From positions 9,954-73,953 of the forward strand of contig JBBSOW010000005.1 in assembly GCA_038259365.1 (NCBI GenBank): a DNA stretch of 64,000 nt. The letters are read 5' to 3'. A program made the position numbers and the translations under genes. The notes under the pieces are model-generated. The model had not been told where the DNA came from and searched no databases. It saw nothing but the letters and a program-made list of their open reading frames with translations. Every line of letters starts with the position of its first letter. Position 1 is the stretch's first letter. This DNA is from JBBSOW01 sp038259365 (lineage in GTDB: Bacteria; Actinomycetota; Actinomycetes; Propionibacteriales; Propionibacteriaceae). This document shows, piece by piece, positions 45,568 through 53,724 of this stretch.

Positions 45568-45647
45568 GTCGAGGGAGCCTACCCGTTCGTGGGTCGTGGC
45601 CGGTGAGCAGAAGCTGCTAAGGTTTCCACCGGCCCGCAACGGCGTCG

Positions 45648-45722
45648 GCCCCCGTAGCTCAGGGGATAGAGCACCGCCCTCCGGAGGCGGGAGCCGAGGT
45701 TCGAATCCTCGCGGGGGCGCCA
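45648..45722 (+). tRNA. tRNA-Arg (anticodon CCG)
   Basis: 75 nt with encoded CCA. Acceptor GCCCCCG pairs with CGGGGGC; D-arm GCTC-AGGGGATA-GAGC; anticodon stem CCGCC/GGCGG with loop CTCCGGA giving anticodon CCG (reads CGG); T-arm CGAGG-TTCGAAT-CCTCG; discriminator G. All arms pair fully. The same tRNA-Arg neighbour of lysA is known in mycobacteria. Confidence 0.97.
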
Positions 45723-45779
45723 CAATCGCCAACCACCCCTACCCCCACCAGGCCACGGGGTGGGGCCTAGGTTGGGCGG

Positions 45780-46271
45780 GTGAGCGAACCCCTGAGCCCG
45801 TCGCCGCAGCAGTTGGCTAGCCTCCTGCTCCGCACGGCGCAGCTACCGTGGCCAACCACCGAAGCCGAACGGCTCGCTTATTTCGCTGCGCTGGGCTGGC
45901 ACGACACGCAGGGCGAGGTCACCGACGACGGCTCGGACAGTGCCTTCCGCCGTTTTACCACTTCTCTGCCCGAGGTCGACGGAGACAGCTCGGCCTTTCG
46001 CGAGGACCACCTCGGCTTCTCGCTGTCCTGCTATAGCGAACGCGGGGAAGACCGGCCTGCGGCCCGTGCGGGTTTTGCAGCTGTACGGGAGCAGTTGAGT
46101 TCGGCCCTCGGCGATCCCGTCGAGGAATGGGGTTCTCTGCATCAACCGGCCTGCTTGTGGCAGCCGGGAATACTGAGCCTGGAGATGTACTGCTTTCAAA
46201 GAGGCAGCAGTAGCGTCATGGTCGGGCTGAGCCACACCGAACGATCCGCGGCCAACGATGCCGCTCACTGA
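45780..46271 (+). CDS. Hypothetical protein (163 aa)
   Basis: GTG 45780, 57 bp after the tRNA. Sequence shows no signal peptide, membrane helix or catalytic motif I recognise. It looks like a compact alpha/beta domain: 'LLLRTAQLPWPTTEAERLAYFAALGWHDTQGEVTDDGSDSAFRRFTT' then 'DHLGFSLSCYSERGEDRPAARAGFAAVREQLSSALGDPVEEWG' and 'LSLEMYCFQRGSSSVMVGLSHTE'. This layout resembles small immunity-type or DUF6301-like actinobacterial proteins, but the match is uncertain. It stands alone between a tRNA and a convergent operon. Confidence 0.6.
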   Translation: MSEPLSPSPQQLASLLLRTAQLPWPTTEAERLAYFAALGWHDTQGEVTDDGSDSAFRRFTTSLPEVDGDSSAFREDHLGFSLSCYSERGEDRPAARAGFAAVREQLSSALGDPVEEWGSLHQPACLWQPGILSLEMYCFQRGSSSVMVGLSHTERSAANDAAH

Positions 46272-46331
46272 CAACTCTAGGGCGGGCCACGAACCCCTGC
46301 CCGAAGAACCGGGACGATAAGGGCGGCGGTC

Positions 46332-46979
46332 TCAAAACTCCAGATTCGCGTCCACCCTGAGCGGAACCCCCGTGGCCTCGCGCACCTCCTCGAGGCTGAC
46401 GCCGGGGGCGAGTTCGGCCAGGGACAGGCCGTCGTCGCTCACGTCAATCACCGCCAGGTCGGTGATGATGCGGTTGACGACCCCGCGGCCGGTCAGCGGC
46501 AGGCTGCACTCGGGGAGAATCTTGGGTGAGCCGTCGCGGGCGACGTGCCCCATCAGCACGATCACCCGGCGGGCACCGTGCACGAGGTCCATCGCCCCGC
46601 CCGGGCCCTTGACCATCCTGCCCGGGATCATCCAGTTGGCCAGGTCTCCGGCGGCCGACACCTGCATGGCGCCGAGGATGGCCGCGTCGATCTTGCCGCC
46701 CCGGATCATGCCGAAGCTCAGGGCCGAGTCGAAGTAGGCCGCCCCCGGGAGCACCGTGACGGTCTCCTTGCCCGCGTTGATCAGGTCGGGATCGACGCGA
46801 TCATCGCTGGGGTAGGGCCCCACCCCGAGGATGCCGTTCTCGCTCTGCAACACGAGTTCGACCCCCTCGGGAACGTAATTGGGCACCAGCGTCGGCAACC
46901 CGATGCCGAGGTTCACGTAGGCTCCGTCAGCGAGTTCGAGCGCCGCCCGGGCGGCCATCTCGGTTCTGCTCAGTGCCAT
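46332..46979 (-). CDS. scoB: 3-oxoacid CoA-transferase subunit B
   Basis: 215 aa, ATG 46979, one base after the subunit A stop region. Succinyl-CoA:3-oxoacid (acetoacetate) CoA-transferase moves CoA onto acetoacetate. The catalytic glutamate is Glu47 in 'LQSENGILGVGP'. 'GLPTLVPNYVP' and 'MVKGPGGAMDLV' are family signatures. With the thiolase and hydroxybutyryl-CoA dehydrogenase it completes ketone-body use or formation. Confidence 0.94.
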   Translation of the reverse strand: MALSRTEMAARAALELADGAYVNLGIGLPTLVPNYVPEGVELVLQSENGILGVGPYPSDDRVDPDLINAGKETVTVLPGAAYFDSALSFGMIRGGKIDAAILGAMQVSAAGDLANWMIPGRMVKGPGGAMDLVHGARRVIVLMGHVARDGSPKILPECSLPLTGRGVVNRIITDLAVIDVSDDGLSLAELAPGVSLEEVREATGVPLRVDANLEF

Positions 46980-46980
46980 C

Positions 46981-47754
46981 TCAGGCTCCTTCCGCCACGG
47001 TGCGGCGTTCGATGCGCTTCTCGACCCCCGCGCCGACGACGAGGATCCGCTCGACGTAGATGCCGGGCAGGTGCACGGCGTCGGGGTCGATCTCGCCGGG
47101 TTCGACGAGTTCCTCGACCTGGACGATGCAGACCCGACCGGCCATCGCGGCCAGCGGCGAGAAGTTGCGCGCCGACTTGTCGAACACGAGGTTGCCGTGC
47201 CGGTCGGCTTTGCGCGCGTGCACCAGGGCGAAGTCGGTGGCGATGGCCTCTTCGAGGACGAACTCGCGCGGTTCGCCGCGCACCTCGAACGTCGCGAGCG
47301 GCTTGGCTGGGGAGGCGATGTCGACGGTCCCGTCGGAACGGTAGCGCAGGGGCAGCCCGCCCTCGGCGACCTGAGTGCCGACCCCGGTTTGGGTGTAGAA
47401 CGCGGCTATCCCGCTACCGCCGGCGCGCAGCTTCTCGGCCAGCGTGCCCTGCGGGGTCAGTTCGACCTCGAGTTCGCCCGAGAGGTAGCGACGGGCGAAC
47501 TCCTTGTTCTCGCCCACGTAGGACGAGGTCATCTTGCGGATCAGGCCGTCGGCCAGCAGCACGCCGAGCCCCCAGTCGTCGACGCCGCAGTTGTTGCTGA
47601 CGATGCTCAGCTCGCCGACCCGGGCGGCGCGCAACGCCTCGATGAGCACCATCGGTATTCCGCACAGGCCGAAGCCGCCCACCGCGATGCTCGAGCCCGG
47701 GGTGATCTGCTCGATCGCCTGCTCTGCGGATGCGACCACTTTGTCGATGCTCAT
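46981..47754 (-). CDS. scoA: 3-oxoacid CoA-transferase subunit A
   Basis: 257 aa from ATG 47754 (MSIDKVVASAEQAIEQI) with AGAGGA upstream; the longer frame runs into a decayed gene. Contains the CoA-binding 'GSSIAVGGFGLCGIP', 'NNCGVDDWGLGVLLADGLIRKMTSSYVGENKEF' and 'GIAAFYTQTGVGT'. Forms the enzyme with subunit B, encoded 1 bp downstream. The 415 bp upstream hold two perfect tandem duplications and gene debris. Confidence 0.94.
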   Translation of the reverse strand: MSIDKVVASAEQAIEQITPGSSIAVGGFGLCGIPMVLIEALRAARVGELSIVSNNCGVDDWGLGVLLADGLIRKMTSSYVGENKEFARRYLSGELEVELTPQGTLAEKLRAGGSGIAAFYTQTGVGTQVAEGGLPLRYRSDGTVDIASPAKPLATFEVRGEPREFVLEEAIATDFALVHARKADRHGNLVFDKSARNFSPLAAMAGRVCIVQVEELVEPGEIDPDAVHLPGIYVERILVVGAGVEKRIERRTVAEGA

Positions 47755-47775
47755 GGAGTCCTCTCGCTTAGTGCC

Positions 47776-47819
47776 GCCGAGCGACACGTCCTTCGATGCC
47801 GAGCGACACGTCCTTCGAT
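47776..47819. repeat. 22-bp perfect tandem duplication
   Basis: GCCGAGCGACACGTCCTTCG plus AT, present twice without any mismatch (47776-47797, 47798-47819), 22 bp upstream of the scoA ATG. Close enough to affect the scoA leader. Confidence 0.95.
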
Positions 47820-47903
47820 AACGGAACCGGCCTGGTCCGCGCCGTTCGGCGTCACGACGATCGTGTGGTGGCCGAAGCGCGTCCTCGACGAGCGCCACAC
47901 GGT

Positions 47904-47941
47904 TCCACAGATGCAACTCGGGTCCACAGATGCAACTCGGG
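47904..47941. repeat. 19-bp perfect tandem duplication
   Basis: TCCACAGATGCAACTCGGG is present twice head to tail (47904-47922, 47923-47941), inside the decayed coding stretch. 19 bp is not a multiple of three, so this duplication would shift any reading frame. Confidence 0.95.
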
Positions 47942-48169
47942 CTCCTCCCCGTCGAGATCGTGGTCGAGGTAGGCGGCCATCGTATCGTTCCAATACCGAG
48001 CGAGTAGCGGCTGCACCGGCCAGGCCAGCCGGGTCTCGAACCGCTCGGCGAGGATCGGCCGGGCCAGCAAACTGCGCCCGACGTCTATGGAGCGCCCCGT
48101 TGTGAGCTCAGAGCACTAAGATCGACCGGGTGATCTCCTCCCCTGCGCTCATGCTCTGCTGGAAGCTTC

Positions 48170-49489
48170 GTGAGTAGCAGCGACGCCGCCGCCGAGGCGA
48201 CCCCATCGGCCCCGCCCACCCGGTTCGGCGCCTCGCGGCTGACCCTCGGCGTGGTGGCGCTGCTGTGGGTGGCGACCCGCGGGTTGATGCTGGTGATCTG
48301 GCAGGTCGAGATCTGGCAGTTCGAGCAATCGGTCTCGGGCGATGTCGGCTATTACTGGGCCAAGATCACCAACTACTCTCAGGTCGGTCTGGCCAACACG
48401 CTCATCGAGTACCCCACCCCCGTCGTGGGCATCTTGTCTTTGCCCTACGCCCTCGGCGGGGGAGGCCGCGGGGGTTACTACGTCGCGTTCATCGCCCTGA
48501 TGATGCTGCTCGATGCGGTCTTGACCTGGCTGTTGTGGTTGCGAGGCGGGCACCGAGGGGCCCGAGGCGTGCTGTTCTGGATCGCGTTCGTCTTCTTGAT
48601 CGGGCCGCTGTGTTACCTGCGGTTCGACATGATCCCCGCCGTGCTGGCCGGCTCGGCTTTGGTGTTGCTCAGCCGGCGCCCCGGGGTCGCGGGGGCCCTG
48701 ATCGGCCTCGGCGCGGCGATCAAGCTATGGCCGGCTCTGCTCCTGCCGGCGCTGCTCGGCAAGCGGGACGGCCGCGTGCGAGCGATCGGTTCCTTCGCCG
48801 CTGTCGGCTTCGGGCTGGCGCTGATCAGCCTGATCGTCGGCGGCTGGCAACGGCTGCTCTCGCCGCTGACCTGGCAGGCCGATCGCGGCCTTCAGGTGGA
48901 GGCGGTGTGGGCCACCCCGATCATGATCGCGCGCGCCCTCGACCCCGGTGCGCACACGATCTCGATGTCGAAGTACCAGGCCTACGAGATCTTTGGGCCG
49001 GGAGTCGGGGCCATGACGACGGTGTCCACCGTCGCCACCGTCGTCGGTCTGGCCGCCATCGCGGCCCTCTCGGTCCGGGTGTTGTGGCGCAAGGAGTCCT
49101 CGCTCAGCACGGCCGCGCTCCTCATGGTCAGCATCGTGGCCATCATGATCATCACCAACAAGACGTTGAGCCCGCAGTACGTGCTCTGGCTCGGCGGCCC
49201 CCTGGCGGTGCTGTTGCTCGGCCGCCGAGTGGACCAGGACCGGCCGGAGTGGATCCGCAGGGCGGTGCTACGGCTGGCCCTGCTGACGCTGGTGGTGGCC
49301 GGGTTGACGCATCTGGTCTACCCCATCACCTACGGCGCCGTGGTGTTCGGCACCGCGGGGCCCCAACTCGTCATCGCCATGGTCGTCTTGGCGGCCCGCA
49401 ATATCGCCCTGTTGATCATCGCCATCTGGGCGATCGCGCTGACGTGGCTCAGCGCCAGTCATGACATCCGCATTGTCGCGGCGCGCTAG
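48170..49489 (+). CDS. GT87-type (DUF2029) polyprenol-linked glycosyltransferase
   Basis: 439 aa, GTG 48170 with GGAAG 4 nt upstream. About ten membrane helices. Family features: a first extracellular loop after helix 1 with 'SGDVGYYWAKITNYSQVGLANTLIEYPTP' (acidic D near the catalytic position, then EYP), 'ALGAAIKLWPALLLPALLGK'-type loop here 'LIGLGAAIKLWPALLL', and 'NKTLSPQYVLWLGGPLAVLL'. These C-type enzymes use decaprenyl-phosphate mannose or arabinose to build envelope glycans. The exact sugar is unknown. It stands alone between scoA (divergent) and kgd. Confidence 0.82.
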   Translation: MSSSDAAAEATPSAPPTRFGASRLTLGVVALLWVATRGLMLVIWQVEIWQFEQSVSGDVGYYWAKITNYSQVGLANTLIEYPTPVVGILSLPYALGGGGRGGYYVAFIALMMLLDAVLTWLLWLRGGHRGARGVLFWIAFVFLIGPLCYLRFDMIPAVLAGSALVLLSRRPGVAGALIGLGAAIKLWPALLLPALLGKRDGRVRAIGSFAAVGFGLALISLIVGGWQRLLSPLTWQADRGLQVEAVWATPIMIARALDPGAHTISMSKYQAYEIFGPGVGAMTTVSTVATVVGLAAIAALSVRVLWRKESSLSTAALLMVSIVAIMIITNKTLSPQYVLWLGGPLAVLLLGRRVDQDRPEWIRRAVLRLALLTLVVAGLTHLVYPITYGAVVFGTAGPQLVIAMVVLAARNIALLIIAIWAIALTWLSASHDIRIVAAR

Positions 49490-49493
49490 CGCC

Positions 49494-49537
49494 GTGTCAT
49501 CACCCCCGACCCGTCCGGACGCCCGTCCGGCGACACG
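49494..49537 (+). terminator. Nested hairpin after the glycosyltransferase gene
   Basis: An inner stem CCGGAC/GTCCGG (49515-49520, 49525-49530, loop GCCC) lies within an outer pair CGTGTC/GACACG (49493-49498, 49532-49537), starting 4 bp after the stop codon. No T-run follows. Likely a transcription end before kgd. Confidence 0.5.
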
Positions 49538-49628
49538 CTGGGCCACCGGTGCCCCGTGGCGATCCGCCATTCGATAGCCTAAGTTCCAAGCCGCGTCATG
49601 GGCGGGCAGCGATTGGAAGAAGGCGATT

Positions 49629-52600
49629 GTGGCGACCACGCCAGACAGTGACTCGGCTACCGACTTCGGAGCCAACGACTGGCTCTTGGAACTGAAGCGC
49701 GAGCAATACCAAGACGATCCGGACTCGGTCGAGCCGAGCTGGGTCACGTTCTTCGAGGCACACGGCGCGGGCTCTAACGGTGGCGATCGGGACGGCTCGG
49801 AGCCGAAGGCGACCCAAGCGCAGAGGACGCCGGACTCGCCCAAGGAATCGGAGCCGACGACGGCAGCGGAATCGCCGAAGCGCTCGGGTCGGTCGTCGTC
49901 GGCCCGAAAGCCCAAGCCATCGGGGCAGCAGCCCGACTCGTCCAAGGCCACGACGGGCGAGCAGGAAGGCTCCGAGCGCAAGCTCTCGGAGCCGAAGACC
50001 GACCCTCCCCAGGCCAAGGTCGAGAGGCCGAATCAGGTGAAGGACCTGCACGCCCAGAAGTACGGTCACGTCGGCGGGTTACCGGCCGATCCCCCCAACC
50101 CCAAGGTGCGCCCGACCAGCAGCCCCGCCGAGCCGCAGAACAACGTGTTGCGCGGCTCGGCCATGCGGACCGCCAAGAACATGGACGCCTCGCTGGACGT
50201 GCCCACCGCCACCTCGGTACGCCAGGTGCCGATGAAGCTGACCATCGATCAGCGCGTGGTGATCAACAACCACCTGCGACGCGCCCGCGGCGGCAAGGTG
50301 TCGTTCACCCACTTGCTGGGCTTTGCCCTGATCCGGGCGCTGCGCGAACTGCCCGCGATGAACAACAGTTACGCCGTCATCGACGGCAAGCCGAATCTGG
50401 TCCAACCGCCCCAGATCAACCTCGGCCTGGCCATCGATCTGCCCAAATCCGACGGCACCCGGCAACTCCTCGTGCCCTCCATCAAGGGCTGCGAGAGCCT
50501 CGATTTCGCCCAGTTCTGGGCTGCCTACGAGGACCTGGTCGTCCGCGCCCGCGGCGGTAAGCTCGGCGTCGACGACTTCGCCGGCACCACGATCAGCCTG
50601 ACCAACCCGGGCACCATCGGCACCAACCACTCCGTGCCGCGCCTCGTGCTGGGCCAAGGCGCCATCATCGGCGTCGGCTCGATTGCCTACCCGCCCGAGT
50701 TCGAGGGCACCGACCCCGAACGGCTGAACGAGCTCGGCGTCTCGAAGGTCCTGACCCTCACCTCCACCTACGACCACCGCGTCATCCAAGGCGCCCAGTC
50801 GGGTGAGTTCCTCGCCAAGATGCATGAGTTGTTGCTCGGCGGCGACGGCTTCTACGACGAGGTCTTCCGGGCGCTGCGGATCCCCTACGAGCCCATCCGC
50901 TGGGCCTCGGACAGCAGCGCCACCCACGAGCACCAGGTCTCCAAGCAGGCTCGGGTCTTCGAGCTCATCAACGCCTACCGCACCAGCGGGCACTTCATGG
51001 CCGACACCGACCCGCTGGAGTACCGCCAGCGCAGCCACCCCGATCTCGACGTGCAGACCCACGGGCTCACCCTGTGGGATCTGGACCGCTCGTTCGCCGC
51101 CGGCGGGTTCGGGGGTCCCGACCGCCAGTTCATGAAGCTGCGCGACATCTTGGGGGTGCTGCGCGATTCCTACTGTCGTCAGATCGGCATCGAGTACATG
51201 CACATCTACGACCTCAGGCAGCGCCACTGGCTGCAGGAGCGGATCGAGAAGAAGCACGCCACGCTGCCGCGCGAGGAACACCTGCGGGTGCTCGACAAGC
51301 TGAACGAGGCGGAGATCTTCGAGACCTTCCTGCAGACCAAGTTCGTCGGGCAAAAGCGCTTCAGCCTCGAGGGCGGCGAATCGGCCATCGTCGTGCTGAA
51401 CGAGATCTGCGAGCTGGCCGCCAACGCCCACCTCGACGAGGTCTGCATGGGCATGCCGCACCGCGGCCGCCTCAACGTGCTCGCCAACATCATCGGCAAG
51501 AAGTACGGACAGATCTTCCAAGAGTTCGACGGCAACATCGACCCGAGCGTCGTCGAGGGCTCCGGGGACGTGAAGTACCACCTGGGCGCCGAGGGGCGGT
51601 TCAAGGCCAGCAACGGCGACACCATCCAGACGTCGGTGGCCGCCAACCCGAGCCACCTCGAAGCGGTCTATCCCGTCGTCGAGGGGCTCGTGCGGGCCAA
51701 GCAGGATCTGTTGGATCGCGGCAACGAGTTCCCCGTGCTACCGCTGGTCATGCACGGTGATGCCTCCTTCGCCGGGCAGGGCGTCGTGGTCGAGACCCTG
51801 CAGATGAGCCAGCTACGCGGCTACCGCACCGGCGGCACGATCCACGTCGTGGTGAACAACCAGATCGGCTTCACCACCGCACCGAACGAATCGCGTTCCT
51901 CGATCTACTGCACCGACGTGGCCAAGACCGTGCAAGCCCCCATCTTCCACGTCAACGGCGACGATCCCGAGGCGTGCGCCCGGGTGGCCCGCCTGGCGTT
52001 CGAGTTCCGTCAGGAGTTCAACAAGGACGTCGTCATCGACCTCATCTGTTACCGGCGCCGCGGCCACAACGAGGGCGACGATCCGAGCCTGACCCAGCCG
52101 ATCATGTACAACCTGATCGAGAAGAAGCGCTCCACCCGCAAGCTGTACACCGAGGCCCTGATCGGCCGCGGCGACATCTCCTTGGAAGACGCCGAGCAGT
52201 CGATGAAGCGGTTCCAAAAGCGGCTGGAGGAGGTGTTCAAGGAGGTCCGCGAGGAGTCCGGCGAGGACACCGACTACCACCGCGTGCCCGTGTACCCCAC
52301 CAAGGAGAACAGCAACAAGGCCTCGGCCATCTCGCCGGAGTTCTTGAAGCAGATTGCCGACGCGCACGTCAACGTGCCTCAAGGCTTCACCGTGCACCAG
52401 AAGATGAAGCCGCAGCTGGAGCGCCGCGCCAACGCCATCGCCTCGGGACCCATCGATTGGGCCACGGCCGAACTGTTGGCGCTCGGTTCGTTGCTGTTGG
52501 AAGGCCGTCCCGTGCGGCTCACCGGTCAGGACAGCCGACGCGGCACCTTCACCCAGCGGTTCGCCGCAGTCGTAGACCGGCTCACCGGGCAGATGTGGGT

Positions 52601-53510
52601 ACCGCTGCGCAACCTGGCCGAGGATCAGTCTAAGTTCATGATCTTCGACTCCTTGCTGAGCGAGTACGCCTCGATGGGCTTCGAGTACGGCTACTCGGTG
52701 GCCCGTCCCGACGCCCTGGTGTTGTGGGAGGCCCAGTTCGGCGACTTCGCCAACGGCGCCCAGACCATTGCCGATGAGTTCATCTCCTCGGGTCAGGCGA
52801 AGTGGACCCAAAAGTCCGGCCTGGTGCTGCTGCTTCCGCACGGCTTCGAGGGCCAGGGTCCCGATCACTCCTCCGCTCGACTGGAGCGCTGGCTCCAACT
52901 GGCCGCAGAGGACGCCGTCGCGATCTGTCACCCCTCCACGCCGGCGAGCCACTTTCACCTCTTGCGAACCCACGCCCACGTGTTCTGGCATCGCCCGGTC
53001 ATCATCGCCACACCGAAGTCGATGCTGCGCAACAAGCTCGCGGTCTCCCAGCCCGAGGATTTCGTCACAGGTTCGTGGAAGCCGGTGTTCGACGATCCGA
53101 GCATCACCGATTACGACAAGGTCAAAACCGTCATCTTGTGCTCGGGCAAGGTCCGCTGGGATCTGGTGCAACAGCGAGCCAAGGACGGCCGGGAGGACGA
53201 GGTCGCGATCCTGGCTCTTGAGCGTCTATACCCGGTGCCGGGGCCGGAACTCGCCGACGAGCTCAAGAACTACCCCCACGTCGACGACATCCGCTTCGTC
53301 CAAGAGGAACCAGCCAACCAAGGTTCGTGGCCCTTCCTCTCGGTGCACCTGCCGGCGGCGATCGCCAAGGAACTCCCCGAGCGCAAGTTCGAGCTGACTC
53401 CGATCACCCGCGAGGCATCCTCGGCCCCGTCGGTGGGCATCCACGCGGTCCACGAGGCTCAGCAAAAGCGGCTCGTCGCCGAGGCGCTGGCTCCGCTGGA
53501 TCAGGCCTAG
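49629..53510 (+). CDS. kgd: Multifunctional 2-oxoglutarate decarboxylase/dehydrogenase E1 with succinyltransferase domain
   Basis: 1293 aa, GTG 49629. The N-terminus 'FGANDWLLELKREQYQDDPDSVEPSW' is the conserved E1 tail-binding segment. A charged, disordered linker (about 45-140) replaces the usual lipoyl domain. The acyltransferase (E2-like) domain covers about 160-390 with the catalytic His in 'TSTYDHRVIQGAQSGEF'. The thiamine-diphosphate E1 part follows ('MGMPHRGRLNVLANI' near 605, 'HGDASFAGQGVVVETLQ' near 710, 'FEGQGPDHSSARLERWL'). This architecture is specific to actinobacteria. It makes succinyl-CoA or succinic semialdehyde from 2-oxoglutarate and is regulated by GarA-type proteins in relatives. 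Confidence 0.96.
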   Translation: MATTPDSDSATDFGANDWLLELKREQYQDDPDSVEPSWVTFFEAHGAGSNGGDRDGSEPKATQAQRTPDSPKESEPTTAAESPKRSGRSSSARKPKPSGQQPDSSKATTGEQEGSERKLSEPKTDPPQAKVERPNQVKDLHAQKYGHVGGLPADPPNPKVRPTSSPAEPQNNVLRGSAMRTAKNMDASLDVPTATSVRQVPMKLTIDQRVVINNHLRRARGGKVSFTHLLGFALIRALRELPAMNNSYAVIDGKPNLVQPPQINLGLAIDLPKSDGTRQLLVPSIKGCESLDFAQFWAAYEDLVVRARGGKLGVDDFAGTTISLTNPGTIGTNHSVPRLVLGQGAIIGVGSIAYPPEFEGTDPERLNELGVSKVLTLTSTYDHRVIQGAQSGEFLAKMHELLLGGDGFYDEVFRALRIPYEPIRWASDSSATHEHQVSKQARVFELINAYRTSGHFMADTDPLEYRQRSHPDLDVQTHGLTLWDLDRSFAAGGFGGPDRQFMKLRDILGVLRDSYCRQIGIEYMHIYDLRQRHWLQERIEKKHATLPREEHLRVLDKLNEAEIFETFLQTKFVGQKRFSLEGGESAIVVLNEICELAANAHLDEVCMGMPHRGRLNVLANIIGKKYGQIFQEFDGNIDPSVVEGSGDVKYHLGAEGRFKASNGDTIQTSVAANPSHLEAVYPVVEGLVRAKQDLLDRGNEFPVLPLVMHGDASFAGQGVVVETLQMSQLRGYRTGGTIHVVVNNQIGFTTAPNESRSSIYCTDVAKTVQAPIFHVNGDDPEACARVARLAFEFRQEFNKDVVIDLICYRRRGHNEGDDPSLTQPIMYNLIEKKRSTRKLYTEALIGRGDISLEDAEQSMKRFQKRLEEVFKEVREESGEDTDYHRVPVYPTKENSNKASAISPEFLKQIADAHVNVPQGFTVHQKMKPQLERRANAIASGPIDWATAELLALGSLLLEGRPVRLTGQDSRRGTFTQRFAAVVDRLTGQMWVPLRNLAEDQSKFMIFDSLLSEYASMGFEYGYSVARPDALVLWEAQFGDFANGAQTIADEFISSGQAKWTQKSGLVLLLPHGFEGQGPDHSSARLERWLQLAAEDAVAICHPSTPASHFHLLRTHAHVFWHRPVIIATPKSMLRNKLAVSQPEDFVTGSWKPVFDDPSITDYDKVKTVILCSGKVRWDLVQQRAKDGREDEVAILALERLYPVPGPELADELKNYPHVDDIRFVQEEPANQGSWPFLSVHLPAAIAKELPERKFELTPITREASSAPSVGIHAVHEAQQKRLVAEALAPLDQA

Positions 53511-53515
53511 TCCGT

Positions 53516-53531
53516 GCCCTGCACTCAGGGC
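53516..53531 (+). terminator. Small hairpin between kgd and DUF6104 gene
   Basis: GCCCTG (53516-53521), loop CACT, CAGGGC (53526-53531): a perfect 6-bp stem 6 bp after the kgd stop with no T-run. It may be an attenuator rather than a full stop, since the next gene begins 10 bp later. Confidence 0.35.
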
Positions 53532-53541
53532 GGGGCGCGCC

Positions 53542-53724
53542 GTGTATGACACCGATCGCGGGATCGAGGAGTTGGAGCGGCGCCGCGGAGGCGAGGAGGT
53601 CTCGCTCGTCTGGGTGGCCGAGCAGCTGCGCACCTTTATCGACGTCCATCCCGAGTTCGAGACCCCGGTGGATCGGTTCGCCACGTGGCTGGCCCGCCTA
53701 GACGACGATGATGTCGACGACTGA
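53542..53724 (+). CDS. Small DUF6104-family protein (60 aa)
   Basis: GTG 53542 gives MYDTDRGIEELERRRGGEEV and ends in an acidic tail 'LARLDDDDVDD'. The pattern (M)YxTDRGIEELExRRG...PEFExPVxRxATWLARLDD is one I recognise from small proteins encoded after kgd in Streptomyces and relatives. It overlaps galK by 17 nt. Function unknown; constant linkage to kgd suggests a link to that enzyme. Confidence 0.8.
   Translation: MYDTDRGIEELERRRGGEEVSLVWVAEQLRTFIDVHPEFETPVDRFATWLARLDDDDVDD

Larger units (their letters stand above)
47755..48110 (-). pseudogene. Remnant of a protein-coding gene upstream of scoA
   Basis: Coding-like codon use (third base mostly G/C) is seen on the minus strand in two different frames: first 'LLARPILAERFETRLAWPVQPLLARYWNDTMAAYLDHDLDGEEPE' (about 48073-47935), then 'RTRFGHHTIVVTPNGADQAGSVIEGR' (about 47890-47813). 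Neither has a convincing start and stop. Perfect 19-bp and 22-bp tandem duplications lie at and after the switch, both 3n+1 long and thus frame-shifting. I do not recognise the parent family. The same 415-bp gap must also contain the promoters of scoA and the divergent glycosyltransferase gene. Confidence 0.4.

Noticed and set aside
45648..45800. Integrated element at tRNA-Arg
   Set aside because: No integrase, no repeated tRNA 3' end and no codon-use shift were seen around it.
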